Part shown: positions 1 to 4,402 of the stretch, one piece after another | How the letters are laid out: each line of letters begins with the position of its first letter | Numbering within the stretch: position 1 is the stretch's first letter | Assembly: GCA_023419875.1 (NCBI GenBank) | Contig: JAEZXM010000252.1 | Coordinates: forward strand, 1-7,016 | DNA: 7,016 bases | Reading direction: 5' to 3' | DNA from: Pseudomonadota bacterium | GTDB lineage: Bacteria > Myxococcota > Myxococcia > Myxococcales > Anaeromyxobacteraceae | Translations under genes and position numbers: made by a program | The notes under the pieces: model-generated | What the model was told of the DNA's origin: nothing | Databases searched by the model: none | Seen by the model: the letters and a program-made list of their open reading frames with translations, nothing else

Positions 1-1
1 G

Positions 2-172
2 AACAGCGTCGTGCTCGCCACGGGCGGGCGGCCGGTGGCGGTGATCGGCCTCGACGACGTGATCGTGGTGGACGCGGGCGACGCCGTGCTCGTCTGCCGT
101 CGGGACCGCGCCCAGGACGTCCGCAAGGCGGTGGACGAGCTCGCCCGCCGCGGCCGGGAGGACCTGCTCTGA
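2..172 (+). CDS. Probable mannose-1-phosphate guanylyltransferase, C-terminal 56 residues (5' end outside window)
   Basis: The frame is open from the window edge and ends at TGA 170-172. The visible tail contains GLDDVIVVDAGDAVLVCRRD followed by RAQDVRKAVDEL and a basic Arg-rich end. This pattern (a short beta-strand 'DxVVVDxxDAxLVC' and then 'RDRAQDVKxxV') is what I know as the end of the nucleotidyltransferase domain in monofunctional GDP-mannose pyrophosphorylases, which make GDP-mannose from mannose-1-phosphate and GTP. The catalytic N-terminal domain lies outside the window, so substrate specificity cannot be read here and another sugar-1-phosphate nucleotidyltransferase is possible. The stop overlaps the manB start by one base (TGATG), which indicates translational coupling and supports the mannose assignment because manB makes the substrate. 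Confidence 0.8.
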   Translation, partial: NSVVLATGGRPVAVIGLDDVIVVDAGDAVLVCRRDRAQDVRKAVDELARRGREDLL

Positions 173-1542
173 TGCCGAAGCTCTCGCCAACCATCTTCCG
201 CGAGTACGACATTCGCGGGACGGTGGACCAGGATCTGACCGACACCGCCGTCCACCTCGTGGGGAAGGCGCTCGGCACCCGCGTGCGCGAGGCCGGCGGC
301 CGCACGGTCGCCGTGGGACGCGACGCGCGCCTCTCCGGACCGAAGTTCGCCCGGGCCATGATCGAAGGCCTCACCTCGACGGGGATCGACGTCGTCGATC
401 TCGGCACGGTCCCCACGCCGCTCACGTACTTCGCGGCCCATACGCTCGACGTGCAGGGCATCTGCATGATCACCGGGTCCCACAACCCGCCCGAGTACAA
501 CGGCCTGAAGCTCGGGCTCGGCTCCGCGACCTACCACGGCCCCGAGATCCAGGCGCTGCGCGAGCTCGCCGAGTCCGGCCGCTTCGCCACCGGCCAGGGG
601 ACGGTCACCACCCACGACATCGTGACGCCCTACCGGGCGTACGTCCGCGAGAACCTCCGCTGCGGACCGCGCCGGCTGAAGGTGGTGGTGGACGCGGGCA
701 ACGGGACGGGCGGGGTGGTGGCGGTGCCCATCTTCGAGGCGCTCGGGTTCGACGTCGTCCCCCTCTTCATCGAGATGGACGGCGGGTTCCCGAACCACCA
801 CCCGGACCCCACGGTGGAGAAGAACCTGGAGCACCTCCGCCGCGAGGTCCTCGCGTCCGGCGCCGACGTGGGCATCGCCTACGACGGCGCCGCCGACCGG
901 GTCGGGGCGGTGGACGAGAAGGGCAACGTGCTCTGGGGCGACCAGATCATGATCCTCTTCTCCCGCGCGCTCCTCCAGGAGGAGCCGGGTGCGGCGATCG
1001 TCGGCGAGGTGAAGTGCTCGATGACGCTCTACGACGAGATCGCCCGGCACGGCGGCCGGCCCATCATGTGGAAGGCGGGCCACAGCCTCATCAAGGCCAA
1101 GATGAAGGAGGAGAAGGCGCTCCTCGCCGGCGAGATGAGCGGGCACATCTTCTTCGGTCACCGCTGGTTCGGGTTCGACGACGGCATCTACTCCTCCGCG
1201 CGCCTCCTCGAGCTGCTCACCTCGACCGAGCATCCCCTCTCCGCCCTGCTCGCCGACGTGTCGAAGACGTGGTCCACCCCGGAGCTCCGCGTCGATTGCC
1301 CCGAGGACAAGAAGTTCGGCGTGGTGCGTGCGGCCCAGGAGTGGTTCAAGGCGCGGTACGACACGGTCACGGTGGACGGCGTCCGCGTGATCTTCCCCGA
1401 CGGCTGGGGGCTCGTGCGCGCGTCCAACACCCAGCCGCTCCTCGTCCTGCGCTTCGAGGCCCGCACCCCCGAGCGGCTCGCCGAGATCGAGGCGCTGGTG
1501 CGCGGGCGGCTCGCCGAGATCTTGCGCGCAGCGGGTGCGTGA
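172..1542 (+). CDS. manB: Phosphomannomutase/phosphoglucomutase (alpha-D-phosphohexomutase family)
   Basis: This 456-residue cytoplasmic enzyme should interconvert mannose-6-phosphate and mannose-1-phosphate (and probably the glucose phosphates), feeding the GDP-mannose step encoded just upstream. Family landmarks appear in order: REYDIRG near the N-terminus; the phosphoserine loop TGSHNP with Ser103; the metal loop at 238-243; the sugar-specificity loop GEMSGH with Glu321 and Ser323; and the phosphate-binding RASNTQP with Arg416, Ser418, Asn419 and Thr420. Length and spacing match the well-studied Pseudomonas enzyme (AlgC). ATG 172 overlaps the upstream stop, and GGGAGG at 156-161 lies ten bases ahead. 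One oddity matters: the metal loop reads DGAADR, so the middle Asp of the usual DGDxDR is Ala240 (codon GCC, one base from GAC). The family's usual TGHS also reads AGHS. Fold and family are secure; full activity is not. Confidence 0.93.
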   Translation: MPKLSPTIFREYDIRGTVDQDLTDTAVHLVGKALGTRVREAGGRTVAVGRDARLSGPKFARAMIEGLTSTGIDVVDLGTVPTPLTYFAAHTLDVQGICMITGSHNPPEYNGLKLGLGSATYHGPEIQALRELAESGRFATGQGTVTTHDIVTPYRAYVRENLRCGPRRLKVVVDAGNGTGGVVAVPIFEALGFDVVPLFIEMDGGFPNHHPDPTVEKNLEHLRREVLASGADVGIAYDGAADRVGAVDEKGNVLWGDQIMILFSRALLQEEPGAAIVGEVKCSMTLYDEIARHGGRPIMWKAGHSLIKAKMKEEKALLAGEMSGHIFFGHRWFGFDDGIYSSARLLELLTSTEHPLSALLADVSKTWSTPELRVDCPEDKKFGVVRAAQEWFKARYDTVTVDGVRVIFPDGWGLVRASNTQPLLVLRFEARTPERLAEIEALVRGRLAEILRAAGA

Positions 1543-1652
1543 GCCGCTTCGCAGTCACGAATGGTGAATCGAGGTCCCGGAGGCGGCGCCCGCCGGCACG
1601 ATCCATCCGGGTCCGAGGCGGGGATGGACGTGCAAAATCGCGTGTCGCTTCC

Positions 1653-1681
1653 TTGACGATCGTGATCTCGACGCGTTAACC
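1653..1681 (+). promoter_or_regulatory. Candidate sigma70-type promoter for the Lys-rich microprotein gene
   Basis: TTGACG at 1653-1658 matches five of six bases of the -35 consensus. It is followed by a 17-base spacer and TTAACC at 1676-1681, a poor -10 match. The stretch is AT-richer than its surroundings, which stands out in such GC-rich DNA. Transcription would begin near 1688 and give a leader of about 57 bases before the ATG at 1745. The bases between the manB stop (1542) and this element show no gene-like signal. The -35 and spacing are seen directly; promoter function is inferred. Confidence 0.45.
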
Positions 1682-1702
1682 TCCGTCGCAGTTGTGCATT
1701 CA

Positions 1703-1731
1703 GGGTTGTCCATCGATCGAATGGACGTTCC
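1703..1731 (+). promoter_or_regulatory. Leader hairpin directly upstream of the microprotein Shine-Dalgarno
   Basis: The core is a perfect six-base inverted repeat, GTCCAT (1708-1713) and ATGGAC (1721-1726), with a seven-base loop. It extends outward through a U-G wobble, one U-U mismatch, a G-U wobble and two G-C pairs to 1703 and 1731. The stem ends exactly where the Shine-Dalgarno (1732-1739) begins and would bury the alternative in-frame ATG at 1721. It could leave the ribosome site exposed, stabilise the mRNA end or act as a control element; the sequence does not say which. Confidence 0.4.
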
Positions 1732-1739
1732 GAGGAGGG
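1732..1739 (+). promoter_or_regulatory. Strong Shine-Dalgarno that decides the microprotein start
   Basis: GAGGAGGG contains the full AGGAGG core (1733-1738) with six bases to ATG 1745. An in-frame ATG also occurs at 1721, eight codons upstream, but it has no comparable site and lies in the leader hairpin. I therefore choose 1745. This is the best ribosome binding site in the window. Confidence 0.75.
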
Positions 1740-1744
1740 AACAG

Positions 1745-1825
1745 ATGCCCGCGAAGAAGACGACGAAGAAGGTTGCGAAGAAGCCGGTCAAGAAGGCCGC
1801 CAAGAAGAAGAGCTCGAAGAAGTAA
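1745..1825 (+). CDS. Lys-rich 26-residue microprotein, histone H1-tail-like
   Basis: The frame runs from ATG 1745 to TAA 1823-1825 and encodes 26 residues. Thirteen are Lys, with Ala, Thr, Ser, Val and Pro making up nearly all the rest; there are no acidic, aromatic or Cys residues. From Lys4 onward the Lys pairs recur every four residues (KKTT, KKVA, KKPV, KKAA, KKKS), ending in SKK. All thirteen Lys codons are AAG. This composition resembles the disordered C-terminal tails of histone H1 and of bacterial H1-like nucleoid proteins, which bind DNA or RNA electrostatically; here the tail stands alone with no folded domain. Support for a real gene comes from the strong Shine-Dalgarno, a plausible promoter upstream and a strong terminator 20 bases after the stop. 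It appears to be its own transcription unit. A nucleic-acid-binding role is inferred. A regulatory leader peptide, or a non-coding RNA with incidental coding potential, are alternatives. Confidence 0.7.
   Translation: MPAKKTTKKVAKKPVKKAAKKKSSKK
1754..1813 (+). repeat. Five degenerate 12-base tandem repeats coding KKxx
   Basis: Each unit starts AAGAAG and continues with two variable codons; units begin at 1754, 1766, 1778, 1790 and 1802. The six AAGAAG bases are the same in every unit while the second half varies (ACGACG, GTTGCG, CCGGTC, GCCGCC, AAGAGC). Constraint on the Lys pairs with drift between them suggests selection on charge spacing rather than recent slippage. Confidence 0.75.
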
Positions 1826-1845
1826 CCCGGCGACACTTCGCTTGA

Positions 1846-1880
1846 AGCTGCGGCCGCCTCAGGGCGGCCGCTGCTATTTT
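1846..1880 (+). terminator. Rho-independent terminator after the microprotein gene
   Basis: A perfect nine-base arm pair, GCGGCCGCC (1850-1858) and GGCGGCCGC (1863-1871), encloses a TCAG tetraloop. After one T-T mismatch the stem gains three more pairs (AGC 1846-1848 with GCT 1873-1875). A short run of T follows at 1877-1880. The stem is very stable and the T run is short, as is common in GC-rich genomes. It lies 20 bases past the microprotein stop and ends about 50 bases before the next gene, so it separates the two transcription units. Confidence 0.8.
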
Positions 1881-1932
1881 GGGCTCCAGCAGCGGTTTCT
1901 ATCACGATCGCTCCGTCCCGAGGCCCAGCCGC

Positions 1933-3405
1933 GTGTCCCTCACCGCCCGCGAGATCGCCGCCGTCGTGAACGAGCTCCAGCCGCTCGTGGGCTCGCGGGT
2001 GACCTCGATCCGGGTCCACGGCGAGCGGGCGCTCACCCTCGAGGTCCACGGTCGCGTCGGCGAGGCGCTGCTCCTCGTCTCCGCCGAGGCCGACCGCTCC
2101 CGCCTCCACGCGGCGACGCGCCGGCCTCCGCAGCCGGAGTCCCCATTCCCCTTCCAGGCCGTCCTCCGGCGCGAGCTCGAGGGAGCGCGCCTCGCCGGGA
2201 TGACCGCGGCCTCCGGGGACCGCGTCGTCACGATCGAGCTCGAGCGTGCCCGAGGGTCCGTGCGCCTCGTCGCGGAGCTGACCGGCCGGCATGGCAACCT
2301 GTTCCTCCTCGGAGAGGACGGCGTCATCCGGGCGAGCGCGGGCCGGAACCTCTCGCAGCGCCGCCGCCTCGTCCCCGGCACGCCGTACGCCGCGCCGGAG
2401 TTGCCCGCGTCCGAGCCCGGCGCCGCGCGCGAGGAGCGGCCGTCGCGCTTCGCCCCCGCGGGCGACGGGCCCTTCCCGCTCTCCACCGCCATCGAGACCG
2501 CCTACGAGCGGCAGGAAGAGGAGCGCAGGCTCGTCGAGGCGCGCCGTCGCCTGCGCGAGCCGCTCCGCGCCGCGCTCGCCCGGTCCACCCGCGCGCTCGA
2601 GAAGCTCGGCGAGGAGGCGCTGCGCGTCCCCGCGGCCGAGGACGACCGCAGGCGGGGCGAGCTCCTCAAGGCCAACCTCCGCAAGGTCCCTCGCGGCGCG
2701 CGCGAGGTGGCGGTGACGGAGTGGACGCCCGACGGCCCGCGTGAGGTGCAGCTCGGGATCGACCCAGCGCTCTCGCCGCAGGCCAACATGGAGCGGTACT
2801 TCCGCCGCCACCGCCGGATCGTGGACAGCGCAGCGCAGGTGGCCGCCCGCGCCGCCGAGGTGCGGAGGCTCCGCGACACCGTGGCGGCCCTCCTCGCCGA
2901 GCTGGACGACGCCGAGCTCGCGGACCTGCCGCGCATCGAGAAGGAGGCGCGCCGGCTCGGCGCCGGCCCCCGCCGCGCAGCGCCGGCCCGCAAGAGGAGC
3001 GAGAAGCTCCCCCCGCACCGGACGTTCCGCTCGCTCTCCGGCGCCGCCATCCTCGTCGGCCGGAACGCCGAGCAGAACGACGCGCTCACGCTGCGGGTGG
3101 CCCGCGGAAACGACCTGTGGCTCCACGCGCGCGGGCAGGCGGGCGCGCACGTCGTCGTCCGGCTCGAGAAGGGCAAGGGGCCCGACCAGGACGCGCTCCT
3201 CGACGCCGCGCACCTCGCGGTCCACTTCTCGGACGCGCGCGGCGAGCCCCAGGTCGACGTCGCGTACACGAGAGCGAAGTACGTCCGGAAGCCCAGGGGC
3301 GCCGCGCCGGGCGCGGTGACCTACAGCCAGGAGCGGGTCCTTCTCCTCCGGGTCGAGCCGCGACGCATCGAGCGGCTCCTCGCAGAGGAGGAAAGCAGCG
3401 AGTGA
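1933..3405 (+). CDS. NFACT-family RqcH/Rqc2-like protein
   Basis: The gene encodes 490 residues. RqcH of Bacillus binds the stalled large ribosomal subunit with tRNA-Ala and drives C-terminal alanine tailing of the stuck nascent chain; NEMF and Rqc2 are the eukaryotic relatives. The NFACT-N domain spans about 1-155 and carries Asp96-Arg97, aligned by eye with the RqcH Asp-Arg pair needed for tailing, plus ELTGRHGN (115-122). A predicted coiled-coil arm follows from about 185 to 350, with the family motif around Asn285 (NMERYF). NFACT-R (formerly DUF814) spans about 365-475 and is well conserved: VGRN (375-378), DLWLHARG (394-401) and YTRAKYVRKPRG from Tyr445. GTG 1933 is chosen because it begins the conserved SLTAREIAAVV and has GAGG nine bases upstream; the in-frame TTG at 1879 lies inside the terminator. 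Only about 28 residues separate PGTPY (148-152) and the coiled-coil start, so the helix-hairpin-helix domain seems absent, which fits a length about 80 residues below RqcH. Confidence 0.87.
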   Translation: MSLTAREIAAVVNELQPLVGSRVTSIRVHGERALTLEVHGRVGEALLLVSAEADRSRLHAATRRPPQPESPFPFQAVLRRELEGARLAGMTAASGDRVVTIELERARGSVRLVAELTGRHGNLFLLGEDGVIRASAGRNLSQRRRLVPGTPYAAPELPASEPGAAREERPSRFAPAGDGPFPLSTAIETAYERQEEERRLVEARRRLREPLRAALARSTRALEKLGEEALRVPAAEDDRRRGELLKANLRKVPRGAREVAVTEWTPDGPREVQLGIDPALSPQANMERYFRRHRRIVDSAAQVAARAAEVRRLRDTVAALLAELDDAELADLPRIEKEARRLGAGPRRAAPARKRSEKLPPHRTFRSLSGAAILVGRNAEQNDALTLRVARGNDLWLHARGQAGAHVVVRLEKGKGPDQDALLDAAHLAVHFSDARGEPQVDVAYTRAKYVRKPRGAAPGAVTYSQERVLLLRVEPRRIERLLAEEESSE

Positions 3406-3417
3406 CGTCCTACCGGC

Positions 3418-3482
3418 CGAGCGTCCGAGCGCTCGCCGGAGGACGACTGGCACACCTCCGCGCACGCCCGCCCGGACGCTCG
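3418..3482. repeat. Ten-base inverted repeat downstream of the NFACT gene
   Basis: CGAGCGTCCG (3418-3427) is the exact reverse complement of CGGACGCTCG (3473-3482), with 45 bases between. It begins 13 bases after the NFACT stop. There is no T run, so this is not a classic terminator, though it could protect the mRNA 3' end. In DNA this GC-rich it may also be chance. The rest of 3406-3566 holds no gene or clear promoter that I can see. Confidence 0.3.
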
Positions 3483-3566
3483 CCGAGGGCGCCCTTGATG
3501 GGCCGGCACCCGCCCTTCTAGGATCGGGCCTCGGATCGGGGCCCCTGTTCCCCGGTCGCGCCTCGC

Positions 3567-4313
3567 GTGGACAAGAAGCAGTCGAGCCGCCAGCTCATCC
3601 TCTTTCACTCGCGCGAGTCGCGCGTGGCGGCCGCGCACCGGCTCGCCGACGACCTCTCGGGCCTCCTCGCCGAGCGGGTCCGCCTCACCGTGCATGACAA
3701 TCGCTCGACGATGGTCTCGTTCCGGCGTGCCGCGGGGGAGATCCACTACCGCGTGCACCACATGTTCCTCGGCGCCCCCGGCGACGTCGTCTCCGCGCTC
3801 GCCGGCTTCGCGGGTCGGCCCCGCGCCGGCGCCTCTGCCCGGCGCCGGCAGGCCGGCCAGCGGATCGACGCGTACGTGCGCGACCATCGCGAGCGGATCG
3901 CCGCCCCCGTCGCCGCCCACCTGCAGCCTCACGGGCGGGCGCACGATCTCCAGGCGATCTTCGACCGGCTCAACGCGCGGCACTTCGGCGGCCGGATCGA
4001 AGCGCGGATCGGATGGGGGCCCGTCCGGATGGGCCGGCGGCGACGGACCGTGAAGACCGGCGTCTACGTGCAGGACGCGCGCATCATCCGGATCCACCCC
4101 ACGCTCGACCGCCCGGAGGTCCCGGAGTTCTACGTGGCCGCGGTGGTGTTCCACGAGATGCTCCACCAGGCGGTGCCCGCGGTGGAGGCGAACGGACGCC
4201 GGATCGTGCACGGGCGCGAGTTCCGCACCCGCGAGCGCGCGTACCCGGACCACGCCCGGGCAAAGGCGTGGGAGGAGGAGAACCTGTCGCTCCTCCTGTC
4301 CTCTCCGGCGTGA
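3567..4313 (+). CDS. SprT-like zinc metallopeptidase family protein
   Basis: The gene encodes a 248-residue soluble protein with no signal peptide. The C-terminal half (about 130-245) shows the SprT-like pattern: FDRLNARHFGGRIEARIGWG, then a glycine-tyrosine strand (TGVYVQD), a hydrophobic IIRIHPTLD segment, and the zinc-binding HEMLH at His196, Glu197 and His200. A third ligand is likely His215 in VHGREF. The end (KAWEEENLSLLL) fits the same group. The N-terminal 120 residues contain VSFRRAAGEIHYRVHHMFL, which looks like a conserved extension rather than a separate domain. SprT-like proteins include SPRTN, which degrades DNA-protein crosslinks, but many bacterial members have no known substrate and none can be assigned here. 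GTG 3567 gives the longest frame but has no visible Shine-Dalgarno, so the start is uncertain. The protein is rich in Arg and His. Confidence 0.82.
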   Translation: MDKKQSSRQLILFHSRESRVAAAHRLADDLSGLLAERVRLTVHDNRSTMVSFRRAAGEIHYRVHHMFLGAPGDVVSALAGFAGRPRAGASARRRQAGQRIDAYVRDHRERIAAPVAAHLQPHGRAHDLQAIFDRLNARHFGGRIEARIGWGPVRMGRRRRTVKTGVYVQDARIIRIHPTLDRPEVPEFYVAAVVFHEMLHQAVPAVEANGRRIVHGREFRTRERAYPDHARAKAWEEENLSLLLSSPA

Positions 4314-4402
4314 TGGTCCGGGCTCTCGGGCGCGCGCACGCGGTTCGATCGACCCACGGAAAACCCACGGCGGACGAGACGCGAAGGTGACATCATCCCG
4401 AG

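Noticed and set aside
1877..1905. Possible promoter for the NFACT gene (TTTTGG, 17 bases, TATCAC)
   Set aside because: The -35 matches consensus at only two positions and the T run already belongs to the terminator. A promoter must exist somewhere nearby, but this one is not convincing.
1879..1932. Upstream TTG start adding 18 residues to the NFACT protein
   Set aside because: The TTG is in the T run of the terminator, and the added residues do not fit the family N-terminus, which begins at the GTG 1933.
1692..2744. 350-residue + strand frame beginning in the microprotein leader
   Set aside because: It is dominated by Arg, Ala, Pro and Gly, runs through the terminator and shadows the NFACT gene; it has no recognisable motif.
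1555..3465. 636-residue open frame on the minus strand opposite the NFACT gene
   Set aside because: It is low complexity (Arg, Ala, Gly, Glu, Leu), crosses the terminator and the microprotein gene, and mirrors a well-supported gene. High GC leaves few stops in this frame.
3487..3518. Possible terminator after the NFACT gene (GGGCG and CGCCC arms followed by TTCTA)
   Set aside because: The arms are only five bases, alternative pairings compete, and there is no real T run; it cannot be told from background in this GC-rich spacer.
3521..3546. Short direct repeat of GGATCGGG with GGGCC/GGCCC half-sites
   Set aside because: Two imperfect copies a few bases apart in GC-rich DNA are expected by chance, and no operator or promoter pattern surrounds them.
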